Source of the DNA: Oncomelania hupensis
Lineage: Eukaryota; Mollusca; Gastropoda; Littorinimorpha; Pomatiopsidae
Direction: 5' to 3'
Length of the DNA: 64,000 nt
NCBI GenBank assembly: GCA_036898135.1
Contig: CM072527.1
Span: 35,253,833-35,317,832, forward strand
Shown: in pieces, positions 1 to 10,328 of the stretch
How the letters are laid out: each line of letters begins with the position of its first letter
Numbering within the stretch: position 1 is the stretch's first letter
Notes under the pieces: model-generated
Seen by the model: only the letters and a program-made list of their open reading frames with translations
The model's database searches: none
What the model was told of the DNA's origin: nothing
Made by a program: the position numbers and the translations under genes

Positions 1-880
1 TAGCCTGATACATTGTATATACCCTGATACATTGTATACCCTTACCCTGATACATTGTGTATCCCAGGCAGTGTATACCCCTATATAATCCTAGTTGAAT
101 AACACCACACAACCTCATGCTGTTTCATCACCATCCAACTAGTGATTTGTGACTAGTGTGTGATTTATCCAAAAACTGAGCTTCAGCTCATGCTGAAAGC
201 CTTACAATCTCTATAAATAAGGCGGTTTTGGGGAAACTGACACAGTGGCAGATAGTCGGACCCATAGGTTGGCTCATTTTCTCTTGTGTTTGCCGGTTAG
301 TGGTTGGTGTTATCATTGAAAAAGTTCAATCACACCTTTGGGTGTTGACAATAATAATGATTTTTTTTGTGTGTGAAGTTAAATCATGGCCTCGGCTATA
401 CACACAGTGATTGATATTATTTCTAATAATTATATAGGCCTATGTGAATTATTATAATTTTGTTTAAAATTTATAACATAGGCCTCGTAGGCATTATTTG
501 CAGCAAATGATTAGGACGTGTAATTATTTTTCCTTTTCGGGGCTGGACATATAGCAACAGAAAGTTTGCTATTGCTTGAGCTTTGTAATTGTATGTCATC
601 ACCTTTTCATTTAGGTTTCTTAAACAGGGATTTTGCTTTTTTCTTCATTATTTTTTTTTGTGTCATGGCAGTGCTTGTTTTGTGATGCAAACCAATACAG
701 TTGTGCTATCCATGCATGCATACTATTTATTTACAAACAACAACAAAAAGTTTAAAAAACAGGATTTTTAAATTAAAAATTTGGGGTGAATTTGAAGTGA
801 ACCTTGATGGTTTGCTAAACAACATGTGGAAATGAGCCGTTCATGTTATTACTTATTAGACCAGAGTTTGAGTCATTTAG
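1..880. repeat. Duplicated block, copy 1 (ends at assembly gap)
   Basis: This block repeats at 14070-14947. By eye the only differences are single-base length changes in homopolymer runs (near 361 and near 755). It has no convincing coding sequence; the short frames at 228-410 and 589-771 are also present in the second copy and look accidental. It begins inside a degenerate minisatellite built on a TACATTGTATACCC-like unit. The copy stops exactly where the run of N begins, whereas copy 2 continues into unique sequence, so this is more likely a contig end overlapping the next contig or the other haplotype than a true duplication. Confidence 0.9.
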
Positions 881-1380
881 NNNNNNNNNNNNNNNNNNNN
901 NNNNNNNNNNNNNNNNNNNNNNNNNNNNNNNNNNNNNNNNNNNNNNNNNNNNNNNNNNNNNNNNNNNNNNNNNNNNNNNNNNNNNNNNNNNNNNNNNNNN
1001 NNNNNNNNNNNNNNNNNNNNNNNNNNNNNNNNNNNNNNNNNNNNNNNNNNNNNNNNNNNNNNNNNNNNNNNNNNNNNNNNNNNNNNNNNNNNNNNNNNNN
1101 NNNNNNNNNNNNNNNNNNNNNNNNNNNNNNNNNNNNNNNNNNNNNNNNNNNNNNNNNNNNNNNNNNNNNNNNNNNNNNNNNNNNNNNNNNNNNNNNNNNN
1201 NNNNNNNNNNNNNNNNNNNNNNNNNNNNNNNNNNNNNNNNNNNNNNNNNNNNNNNNNNNNNNNNNNNNNNNNNNNNNNNNNNNNNNNNNNNNNNNNNNNN
1301 NNNNNNNNNNNNNNNNNNNNNNNNNNNNNNNNNNNNNNNNNNNNNNNNNNNNNNNNNNNNNNNNNNNNNNNNNNNNNNNN
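881..1380. other. Assembly gap (500 N)
   Basis: Exactly 500 unknown bases, the usual placeholder for a gap of unknown size between scaffolded contigs. Reading frames that cross it are meaningless. Confidence 0.99.
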
Positions 1381-1520
1381 CCGTCTATATACTTGTATAT
1401 TTTGCTATGCTAGGGGCATATTTTGCTATGTTGAGGGCAATATCTTATTACACTAACAGTGACAATCCAATATTCATTTTGGTGTTCATGATGCTGATGA
1501 TGATGGTCACTAGTAATAAG

Positions 1521-2309
1521 TACAGTGGAACCTCCGGTATATGACCGTCCAAAATCTGAGAAAAAACGGTCTTATAATAGAGGTGGTCTTATACCGGAAA
1601 CAAGGGATGGGGAGGAGGGTCAGGCTCTGAGGGGTATGTAGTCATAATTTTCACACTCACCAGCATGTATTCTCTGACAAAGGAAACTGTAAAACATGTT
1701 TCATTTTTAGCTTTGTCTTTTATATTCACAACTTCAAAAATAGAAAACAGTCGAACCACTGCCAGACGCGTTCATCCAAGTCTGTCAGTGCAGAAGCTCT
1801 CAGTTTCGATGTTTTTCTTTCGCCACTTTCTCCACTCTCCCATCGTAGTTTCACAGATTCCTTATCCTTTATGATGAGCTGAATTTGGGTCTTCCCAACG
1901 TCTAAACTTCTTGCAATAGACAAACAACTCTCCCCATTTTCACTTCTTTCAATCACTTTCATTCTCTCTGCCAAACTCAAAACGTTCCTCTCGCGCGACG
2001 CCATTTTGACAAGCCAGTGTAGGCGAGTAATGTCCCTTATTTGCGAAACGGAAATAGCAGACAACAGCAGGCGTACACTAACATGAGAGAAAAAAACGAA
2101 AAGTACAGACAACAAATTAACTGATATCTCTCTTAAATTGCCCTAAGACGGTCGTGTAAAGGGCTTAGGACACGGTCGCTGGTCGCATAAACGAGGTTGT
2201 CGCATACCAGAGGTCATTTATTATTGGAAGTGAATCTGTCAGAAGTTTTCAGGTCACATAACGGAGGGAGTCGTATACCAGAGAGACAGATACCGGAGGT
2301 TCCACTGTA
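1521..2309 (-). mobile_element. pogo/Tigger-like DNA transposon, internally deleted
   Basis: An 18-bp perfect terminal inverted repeat, CAGTGGAACCTCCGGTAT at 1523-1540 and its complement at 2290-2307, is flanked on both sides by a TA duplication (1521-1522 and 2308-2309). TA target sites and CAGTG-type termini fit the Tc1/mariner superfamily, pogo/Tigger branch. Subterminal motifs resembling GGTCGCATA recur near the right end. The only coding content is the N-terminal DNA-binding part of a transposase, so the copy is non-autonomous. Confidence 0.85.
1726..2004 (-). pseudogene. Transposase N-terminal fragment, CENP-B-type helix-turn-helix
   Basis: Reading starts at the ATG at 2004-2002 with MASRERNVLSLAERMKVIER and continues through SCLSIARSLDVGKTQIQLII, the pattern of the CENP-B/pogo N-terminal helix-turn-helix in which a helix with a VGKTQIQ-like turn contacts the terminal repeats. 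The frame ends after about 92 residues. The second DNA-binding helix set and the DDE catalytic core are missing, so it cannot encode an active transposase. The frame is open further upstream, but that part lies toward the element's own end and does not resemble protein. Confidence 0.75.
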
Positions 2310-2334
2310 CTAGTATTTATTTTTTTTATTGAAT

Positions 2335-2606
2335 CTTTCTCATATAGCCTTTTTCCAGCTCAAGAGCTGCTCAAGGCATACAGGATTTAACTCGAGAGGC
2401 CCGTGGCACCCACCCACATAGTTTGACGTCCAGACGACTGAGCACAATCCTGAGGATAGGGAGAAAGGACCTAGTGCGTGCTGGGTGTGTTTGTGTCGAG
2501 GACATGAGCGTCGGTGTCTTTAAAAGTCCATGCGATGAAATGCTTGCGTGCACACACTTGACCTCGGTTTATACTCTTACCCGCGGGAGTAACCATGCAG
2601 TTATCC
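2335..2606 (-). mobile_element. SINE copy (family S1), reverse orientation
   Basis: Read on the minus strand it contains the stretch GAGTATAAACCGAGGTC near 2560-2580 and the 3' motif about TGAGCACAATCC and GACGTC, shared with the S1 copies at 51713, 54250 and 59205. It lies directly beside the pogo-like element, in the RXR intron. Ends are approximate. Confidence 0.6.
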
Positions 2607-2932
2607 ATTTATAGAAAACATGCTCAAAGCTCTAAAGAAATGTATTGATAAGAAGAACATGACAGGAGCCAGATTACAAGTAAAATATAATAAATAATGA
2701 AACTATAGAACTTAACTATGCATGTTATGAAAGTTGACCATACTTTATAACAGGAGCAATGGCACTAGGTTATAACTGAAAAGGACACTTTAAAGGCAAG
2801 AAACAGTATGAACAATATCATTATTAAACTACCCTTGACCATGTTGTGCCCAGTGTCACATCTACCCACGTAGAAGTCGTTTTGCTTCCACTGCCCGCAG
2901 CAGGGACAAAGCGGTTTCTCGTCTAACGGTTC

Positions 2933-2957
2933 AGCGGTTCTGTGTACAGCGGTGCAG
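2933..2957 (+). promoter_or_regulatory. Tandem splice acceptors 15 nt apart before the RXR hinge exon
   Basis: Two AG dinucleotides, at 2933-2934 and 2948-2949, are each followed by CGGT. Use of the second gives the conserved join A-V-Q-E-E-R-Q-R. Use of the first adds 15 nt in the same phase with no stop and inserts V-L-C-T-A in the T-box region. A CTAAC branch-point candidate lies at 2924-2928, about 22 nt before the second AG but too close to the first. From memory, a gastropod RXR isoform with a five-residue T-box insertion has been reported; I cannot check its sequence here. Confidence 0.55.
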
Positions 2958-3095
2958 GAGGAACGACAGAGGACGAAGGAGAGGGGCGACGAGGTTGAGA
3001 GCAGCACTGGAGGCAACAGCGACATGCCCGTGGAGGAAATCTATGGAGCGGAGATGGCCGTGGAGCCCAAGTTTGAGACTTACGTGGATGTTCAG
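2950..3095 (+). CDS. RXR: RXR exon: hinge and start of LBD
   Basis: 146 nt. It begins with two bases completing an alanine codon (G|CG) and ends at a full codon before GTAATG. It encodes the T-box end and the variable, charged hinge up to ETYVDVQ. The start was chosen because it restores A-V-Q-E-E-R-Q-R, which is nearly invariant in RXRs. Confidence 0.9.
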
Positions 3096-6000
3096 GTAAT
3101 GGTATTAAACTTCACCTCCTTCCTTCTTCTCCTTGTGAAACTTCTCTTGCCATCTTTACCATCACTTTCTTTCCAATCTTTTCCTTTGTCGTCTTCTTTC
3201 AAATGTGTCCTTTTGGTTTTTTGGTTCTTCGTCTGCCTCTTCTTCATTTTCCTATACCTCATTGTCTTTATCAACCTCTTCTTGGTCTTTGGGACATTTG
3301 CTTTTTGAGTAGTTGCTCCTCGGGCAATTGCTGCTTGACTATTTGCTCCTTCAATTTTTGTTCCTTTTAACATTTTTTTTCTTTTATATTTGTTAAAAGT
3401 GTGACTAAAGAATATAGATGAATGTATGTGTTAGACCTTATAATATAATACCACTGAACACAAACAAATGTTCTCTCTATCTCAAATAAAATGTATGAGT
3501 ATGACAAGAAGAGGGTATAATGAAAGTCAGAAAATATATTAAATATTGAATAAAATACTACCTCTGCAGTTTGCCGCTGCAATAGAAGTCGTTTACAGAT
3601 TGTAGCAATGAGCAATGCTCCTCAGTACATTCACGGTGTCCCGACCCTGCTGACCTCCAACAACTGTTTGATCCTGTCATCAAGTTTGATGTATCTTTCT
3701 TCTTGGTGGTGGAGGCTGTCTCCTTAACTATGACATGCCAACACCAAGTGAACAGTTTTTGTTTTATATATTTAATTTTATTTTAGTCCGCTACAATTAC
3801 ACAGATGAAAAACATTAGGAGGAACGGTTCAAGGGGCGAGTAGTCAAGTAGCCATTGTCCAAGGAGCCATCACTCAAGGAGCCGTTGTTGTGCTAACTAG
3901 ACTCGTTGAAGCTTACAATGGGGATGATTTTTCGTGGAAGTATAGAGCAGGCTCTGTTCCCAAGATTCCGAGATTCCGACATCATCCAGTAGCAGCAGGG
4001 TTAAAATCCGCATCGCTTTCGGCGCACAGTGGGCATCTGTGGCGGCACCTTAAGATCTGTTGTATTTTACAGAAGGATCCAGTGACCAACATTTGCCAGG
4101 CGGCAGACAAACAGCTGTTTACACTGGTGGAATGGGCCAAGAGGATTCCCCACTTCACTGAGCTGCCACTGGAGGACCAGGTCATCCTGCTTAGAGCTGG
4201 TAACGTATTTTATTATTTATTGTATTTTATTTATTTATGTTTTTAATTAACTTGCAATTTGGTGAGGTGCATTTACTATTAAAAAGAACCACACACAAAA
4301 CAACAACAACAAAAAACCCTTATACATGGCAAAGGCACTTTACACATAAATCATGGCTAGAATTTTGCTAGAGGAAAATGATTTTTCTGCTGAGTGTGTC
4401 ATACTGATTCCTTGAAGTAATGGTTTGATGGCAAAACTCTTTTACACCACAGCCAGGTTGGTGTGGTTCGCAATCAAAGATTTATTGGTTTGTGAGAGAT
4501 CACAGGATAAGCCTGCCATGCACATGGGATTCTCAGTTGAAGCGGTTGGGTTGAGAATATTAGAGGTCTTTCCGGTTGTGAATTAATGCGCTTAAAGTGG
4601 GTCTCACCTATATTTTTGAAGCAAATTTAACTATAGTGAATTTCGTGGTTCCTGTCGATGAAAGTATTTGTACAGTAATGACGGCAGACAACCGTCTCCG
4701 TAATGACGTTAGCTAGACCCGAATGAAAGTGTGGTGAATCACAAAAAGCTAGGTCAAAATGGCAAAAATGGGCTTTACTGTTTGTGATGTAGGAGTATAC
4801 AATGGTTCGAATGTGTGCCGTCGCTGGGTGTTGAATTTCATTCATGCAATGGCAGCTGTCGCAAAAGACAATATGTAGAAACCTTTCTATTAAGACCACC
4901 AGTGACTTTCAGGGTTTGTGACATAAGTCTGGATAATGGGGGTTTTCCGTTGCATTTTCAGTCGCACTTGGGTGCGGTTCTAAAGTAAAGGGGTATGCAT
5001 TTAGACTAGTTTAGGTATACACTTGGATCTACCTTTTGAACCCACAAAAGGTGTTTTCTGATAGTTTAGAACCTCTCTCTGTAAGAGAAAGAGATAATGA
5101 CAGCTCAAGACCTTGCTTACTGAAGTAGCAAGAGCTTTGGTTGGTGTGAGAGTTTTTCCAAGTACAGTCTTTGATGATAACAAAACCCAGAGGACTGCTA
5201 GCATTCCAAATTTACAATAATGAGAAACAAATAGGTACATAAGTTGATTTTAGAAAAGTCAAACCCCCCAACTTCACTTATCATCAACAACGAGGTTGTA
5301 GAGCAGGTTAAGTCTTTTAAATTCTTGGGGACAACAATATCTGAAGACCTTACATGGGGGCCCCACGTGACGCTCACGAAAAAGAAAGCTCAGCAGCGCT
5401 TATATTTCTTGAGGCAACTTAAAAGATTCAGAATCAATGACACAATTCTTGTTAAATTCTATAGAACTATCATTGAAAGTGTACTGACATTTTCATTCAC
5501 GAACTGGTATGGCAGTGCTACTGAGGAGGAGAGGGGAGTTGAAAAAGGTAGTCAAGACTGCTGCCAGAATCACGGGGTGTAAGCTCCCAAAATTAGACAA
5601 ACTTTTTGAAGAGCGAATAATTCGCAAGGCCAAGGCCATAATCAAAGACCCCTCGCACCCAGGTAACCATCTGTTTGACCTCCTGCCCTCTGGTAGAAGA
5701 CTTCGATCACTTAAAGCAAGGACAAAAAGAATGAATAGCAGCTTCTTTCCAATTGCAATAAGAGTGCTAAATGTAAATGAAATGACTGGAGTTGAGTGCT
5801 AAGTGTAAATGGAATGACTGCAGTTGCACAGTCATCGGACTAAACTATCTTAGATCTTTTACAGGGCATGCATACCGGCTATGAATTTTGATGTTTACTG
5901 TTAACATTTCATGTAAACATGTTTGGTTTTAATGTTACAATGCGATGTGTGTTAAGAATAGATGTGTGAATGTGCCAATACTGTATGCATGCTCGCTGAC

Positions 6001-8443
6001 CAAGGCAAATTCCTAGTGTACAAATTGTATTGATTTGACATATGGCTAATAAATCTTATCTTATCTTATCTTATCTTATCTTATCTTATCTTATCTTATC
6101 TTATAAGCCCCAAAAATTGTCATTTGGATAACGAGATAAAACGACGTAGCACATTTTGGAATTAAGCTCTTCCTCAGGGAACAAAACACAAGAGAACAAA
6201 ACAGTGCTTCCCAACCCCACCCCAAAGACAGAAAAAAAATGATATTGTCTTGTTCTTGTGGAATTTGGTATTGTTTTGACATTAGGTACACATTTGTTTC
6301 TCATGTTCACTCTTTGATGCGTCGGTTTGGCATATGACAATGTGATAATGCGCAAATCCCAATGCTTGGTATTATATAGGACTCCCGTTTCATTATTTTG
6401 TGATTAGATCCAAGTGTCTGCCTACTCAATAAACTGTTATAATTTTATTTCAAGGCCCCAAAGTCACCCTTCATTTTATTTATTTATATTAAAAAAAAAC
6501 ACAACAACTTGTTTTTAGGTTGGAACGAGTTGCTGATCGCTGGCTTCTCTCACCGCTCTGTACAAGTGAAAGACGGCATTCTGCTGGCCACAGGGCTGCA
6601 CGTTCATCGTAGCAGTGCGCACTCAGCTGGAGTCGGCACCATCTTTGACCGCGTGCTAACGGAACTGGTGGCCAAGATGCGGGAGACGAAGATGGACAAA
6701 ACTGAGCTGGGCTGTCTTAGAGCCATTGTACTCTTCAATCCTGGTACAGTGTTTCTTTGCATTTTATTGGATAATGAAGGTGTGATATGATACTGGATAA
6801 TATATTTGAGGGGGTCAGTTCAAGAATGCACCTCGGTCCATTTTTTCACATCGCAGAAAAATGACAAAAACAGTCATTTTGTTATTGTTCATTTTTTATT
6901 TTCATAACAAAACAAAATATTTTTCTTGCATTAAAACAAAATTTTAACAGGCGTAGTTATAAAACTGAATTATTGGGAAGAAAAGCTTGAAATTGAATTT
7001 CGTTTCTTCAAGACTACCTATGTCCAGGAATGTATGGACAGAAGGCTTTTGTTGCATTCATTCCACGGGACTTGGGCATGATGTTGTACACCCACCTATA
7101 CGACAGGCAATCTCCTATCACTCAGTTTGTGTGGGGTTTAAGTTAACTTTAGCAAAAATTTTATTTCCATACTGTTTGCTTTTTCAGGCAAAAAGAGTAA
7201 ATTGATTTATCTCATTTCCTTAAGGATGTATCATTATAATAATTTGATGCAATACTGTACCCAAGTCCATTTCCTATATAAGTGTGGACTTGAGATCGAT
7301 GTTACCCTGGGAGTGAGAACAGCAATATAGGGAATTTTAATCTTAAAATTGCAGATTTTGATTTCCCATTTTCTGGAACGATTTAGCACCCTTGTTTGAT
7401 GGGCTTGGGTTCAAAAATCATTTTTGGCAATTTTGGAAAGGTGCACTCTTGAACTGACCACTTCATTTTCTAAACACATTTTGCGCTGTGTCTCAACATT
7501 GGCTCAGACAATTTGGATCATTTTTTGCTTGTAAGTAGTTGAGATAAGTGGCCTATCGTTCATCAATGTTTTCATTTTGCTGTGTTAGGATAAAGCCCTG
7601 TCAAAACACTGCACAGAAACTAACACATTTGAACATGGAATTACATTTGAATGGCTTGCCATCTTATGTAATTTTTGCTTTGCTTTTCTGTTTATACATT
7701 TAATTTATTTTATTAATTTTTTTTGGGGGGGAGGGGGAGGGGGAGGTTGGGGGGAGGGGAGGAGGGAATTTCAGTGCATTTTGCAATTCAAACTGAAAAC
7801 TGCTGGTTCACGCTCCTTTCAGTATCAAGCCCCCTCAGTTTGGAATTTTTTTCCCCCATTACTTGCTCCAATGTTCTCTTCTTCCATTCTTCAAACCAGC
7901 ACTGAAACCATATTAATTACTTCCAGTTGGCCTGTCTCTAAAGATGATATCTGATTCTTTCATTTCTTCTCTTCTACCCGGCTAGATCATTTATATACTT
8001 TCTGACTTGCATGTGTGTAGCAATGCGAGTCGGTGTTTTTGTGTATGTCGGTAAATGTTTAACGGCGTGTGAATGTGAGTGAGCGCCTTGAGCGTTATAT
8101 ATTAAGGTATCGCGCTTTAGAAAAGCTATTATTATTATTTTTATTATATACATATATATTTTTTTTTTTTTTTTTGGTTATGTGTGCAGACGCTAAAGGC
8201 CTGACGTCAGTGACGGAAGTGGAAAACCTGCGAGAGAAAGTCTACGCCTCTCTGGAGGAGTACTGCAAGTATACCTACCCCGAGGAGCCCGGTCGCTTTG
8301 CCAAGCTCTTGCTCCGACTGCCTGCCCTACGCTCCATCGGTCTGAAGTGTCTGGAGCACCTCTTCTTCTTCAAACTGGTCGGCGACACGCCCATCAACAC
8401 TTTCCTCATGGAGATGCTGGAGCAGCCGTCCAACCAACAGTAA
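2950..8443 (+). CDS. RXR: Retinoid X receptor, ligand-binding domain and stop (3' four exons)
   Basis: Nuclear receptor of the NR2B group, the common heterodimer partner that binds retinoids and acts on DNA in the nucleus. Exons 2950-3095, 4073-4199, 6519-6743 and 8190-8443 join in phases 1/0/1/1 and give about 250 residues from the end of the DNA-binding domain to the C-terminus. Signature pieces in order: [25 protein letters not shown], a helix-5 arginine in FSHRS (Arg316 of human RXR-alpha, which holds the retinoid carboxylate), [14 protein letters not shown], the helix-10 dimer surface ending [12 protein letters not shown], and the AF-2 helix FLMEMLE. No frameshift or missing pocket residue is seen, so the domain looks functional. 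GDTPIN replaces the usual GDTPID just before AF-2. The zinc-finger exons must lie upstream of the window or beyond the gap. Confidence 0.96.
3305..3877. mobile_element. Foldback/MITE-like element with ~45-bp inverted ends
   Basis: Arms at about 3305-3349 and 3833-3877 are inverted copies with about 10 mismatches in 45 positions; the shared core reads TAGTCAAGCAGCAATTG on one arm and TAGTCAAGTAGCCATTG on the other. The interior is AT-rich and has no protein-like frame. It sits in the intron after the RXR hinge exon. I could not define target-site duplications. Confidence 0.5.
4073..4199 (+). CDS. RXR: RXR exon: LBD helices 3-5
   Basis: 127 nt, acceptor TTTTACAG and donor GTAACG. It encodes [20 protein letters not shown] through [10 protein letters not shown] and one base of the next glycine. 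This holds the nuclear-receptor signature region (helix 3 to helix 4) that forms part of the coactivator groove. Confidence 0.95.
4200..5231 (+). other. RXR: RXR intron sequence, nothing recognised
   Basis: Intronic DNA between the helix 3-5 exon and a LINE fragment. It is AT-rich with no clear repeats, RNA genes or coding signal. The minus-strand frames at 4627-4899 and 5001-5240 show no recognisable motif. Confidence 0.6.
5232..6105 (+). pseudogene. 5'-truncated non-LTR retrotransposon (reverse transcriptase C-terminus)
   Basis: Translated pieces such as [33 protein letters not shown] and [15 protein letters not shown] are the C-terminal part of a Jockey-superfamily (L2/CR1/Rex-like) reverse transcriptase. 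The frame shifts by one base near 5540, between TEEE and RGELKK, and the coding part stops at 5802. A 3' non-coding region ends in about nine TTATC repeats (6055-6105), a typical LINE tail made of short repeats. It is inserted in the RXR intron in sense orientation and is dead. Confidence 0.85.
6519..6743 (+). CDS. RXR: RXR exon: LBD helices 5-9
   Basis: 225 nt, acceptor TTTTTAG and donor GTACAG, phase 1 at both ends. It encodes [26 protein letters not shown], and the helix 7-9 stretch ending IVLFNP. The tryptophan, phenylalanine and arginine matching human RXR-alpha pocket residues 305, 313 and 316 are kept. Confidence 0.96.
6744..7979 (+). other. RXR: Last RXR intron, mostly featureless
   Basis: AT-rich intron. 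The only notable part is a G-rich tract at about 7723-7768 made of GGGGGA-like units, which could form G-quadruplex structure. A repeated short phrase about a signal that is caught by no family recurs near 6815 and 7440 (TTCAAGAATGCACC and its reverse-strand relative), suggesting an old inverted-end element of about 650 bp, which I could not define further. Confidence 0.4.
7980..8180 (+). mobile_element. SINE/LINE 3' end abutting the RXR terminal exon
   Basis: The sequence GAGCGCCTTGAGCG, then ATCGCGCTTTAGAAAAGC followed by ATT repeats and a run of T, is the 3' terminus style seen in several SINE/LINE families in this window (GCGC...TATATAA then ATT repeats). The T run ends ten bases before the splice acceptor, so it supplies the pyrimidine tract of the last RXR exon. 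Confidence 0.55.
8190..8443 (+). CDS. RXR: RXR terminal coding exon: helices 9-12 and stop
   Basis: 254 nt from acceptor GTGTGCAG to TAA at 8441-8443. It encodes the helix 9-10 dimerisation region, the pocket cysteine in GLKCLEH (Cys432 of human RXR-alpha) and the AF-2 motif FLMEMLE, followed by the short tail QPSNQQ. The acceptor's pyrimidine tract is formed by the T-rich tail of a retroposon immediately upstream. Confidence 0.96.
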
Positions 8444-8820
8444 AGAAACAAGCAAGGGGAAACCAGCGTCGTGCTGTGGTGTCTGTGTGTGAGTGTTCAC
8501 CTGACCGCCTCTACCATCCAGGAATAAACATGCAGCACTCTCTCCCTTACCTTTTTGCCCTTCACCATCTTTCATGGAGAAAGGATCATCACTTGATTCT
8601 TGTAGAGAACCAAAAATGTGAGATTAAAAAGTGTGGTAATATAGTATACATAATAGCATCAGAGATCACTGATTCCTGTAGAGAACAAACAATGTGAGAT
8701 TAAAAAAGTGTGGTAATATAGTATACATATAATAGCATCAGAGATCACCGATTATTGTAGGGAACAAACGATGTGAGATTAAAAAGTGTGGTAATATAGT
8801 ATAATAGCATCAAAGATTTT
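8444..8820 (+). other. RXR: Start of RXR 3' UTR
   Basis: The stretch after the TAA. An AATAAA at 8523-8528 is a possible early poly(A) signal, only 80 nt after the stop. A three-copy tandem repeat follows. The true transcript end cannot be seen; a strong AATAAA followed by a T-rich stretch also occurs at 16294, which would make a very long 3' UTR. Confidence 0.6.
8588..8816 (+). repeat. Tandem repeat, three ~78-bp units
   Basis: Units begin at 8588, 8665 and 8744 with ATCAC and share TGTGAGATTAAAAAGTGTGG and TAATAGCATCA. They lie in the probable RXR 3' UTR. Confidence 0.9.
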
Positions 8821-9835
8821 GTTTTGGGTCTTCATTTCTGTTATTTGACAACAGCTTGTAGCTCACAGCTTTTGCTTCCATCTTAGCAGAGTTGGAAGTT
8901 CATTACCATCTGCATTAAGGTAAATGCATAATGTTCCTATTCCTATCGCCATCAGGATATTGCATATAATAGAGTAGGTCCTAGAGGCTGGTCAGCTAGT
9001 CATTTTCCCTTTTCTGAGACCTAACATACAACTATGAATAGGAACATCTTTTGTAAAATATCATCTTCCCATGGACATAGGGGCCTAGACATGTTTTGTA
9101 AAAAAAAAAAAAAAAAGCGTTTTTATCTCACAGTGAAACTATAGATCAGAAATTTTTGTATTGTCTCGCAGCGGAATTGTATTGATGAAAATGTCTTTGA
9201 AATGCACATTAATCGGTGATTAGAGGTAACAAGTCTGGATAAAGCTCGCACAAGCTACAGTTATTGCCACCAAAAAGCTGGAAAAGAAGTGCAATGGTAG
9301 TGCGTGGCTTGCATCTGGATGGTAGGCAGTGTGGAACTGTAAGTAGGCAGCATAAAGATGAGCCATACTCATCACTGCCTCCTCCTCCTGCTTTTCAAAA
9401 GCAAAACAAGAATCTTATGGTGTTTTTTTTTGTTTTTTTTTTGTTTTTTTTAAATTGCCTCAAGATTTCTGTGAAATTGTCCATGAACGGGGATTGAGGT
9501 GACTTTTTTTTTTTGTCACGCTGATGATTATCATCGGTGACTTGATTGATGATGAGGTGACTTTTTGACTGTGACTTGAGGTGTCTAGCTTTTGACACAG
9601 GAGGTGGCTGGTGACTTGCAATAATACAATGTGGTAGTGGCCTAAGCTATTGGGACGGACCAAGAACGGTGTTTGTACAAGTCTGTTGTTGTCTTAGGCG
9701 AAGTTCACATTAAAGCCGGAAAGACACGGTCTGGAACCTCCCTCAACTGATCTGCTCTTTGTTGTCGGTGGTCTGATAAAAACTTTGTCAACCCTGATCA
9801 CAGCCAGTTGTGAAGACTCTGTGATGGACCAGCTC
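8821..9835. other. RXR 3' flank, no gene seen
   Basis: Holds a 16-A run near 9100, T-rich stretches at 9420-9450 and short GATGATTATCATC-type palindromic repeats at 9520-9560. No coding or RNA signal recognised. Confidence 0.5.
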
Positions 9836-9990
9836 CTGTTGCATTGAACCTGTCTTGATGATCCAAGGGACGTAACTTGTAACCTCGTGTTGCATTGAAC
9901 ATGGCTTGATGATCCAAGGGAAATAACTTGTAACCTCATGTTGGATTGAACATGACTGTATTGATGATCCAAGGGACGTAACTTGTAACC
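9836..9990 (+). repeat. Tandem repeat, ~58-bp units, three copies
   Basis: The phrase TTGATGATCCAAGGGACGTA then ACTTGTAACC recurs three times, separated by GTTGCATTGAACATG-like spacers; copies differ by a few bases. Confidence 0.85.
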
Positions 9991-10296
9991 CTTTTTTTAA
10001 GGAAAATTTTTATTGACCAAAACTTTGGTTTTGACGATACATCAGTCAATATTCTTTACTGTTCACTTTTACTGTTCACGTGTAATTGAAGACATTTTTT
10101 AATAACAACGTTTTATAACTAGTAGGTATATGGTGGTTGAAAACACATCACTAGTAGCAACAGTCATGAGTGATGTACCATATGCCCACTAAATTGAACA
10201 GGAGATTCCTATTGGAATGTATTTTTAAGAAAGGGATAATTTTCATTATGGCTTTGAATCATTGTTTTAGAGATGAGTGTGAGTTATACATTTTTG

Positions 10297-10328
<32 letters not shown>

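Noticed and set aside
826..1544. Frames of 195 and 233 codons across the gap
   Set aside because: They consist of unknown bases.
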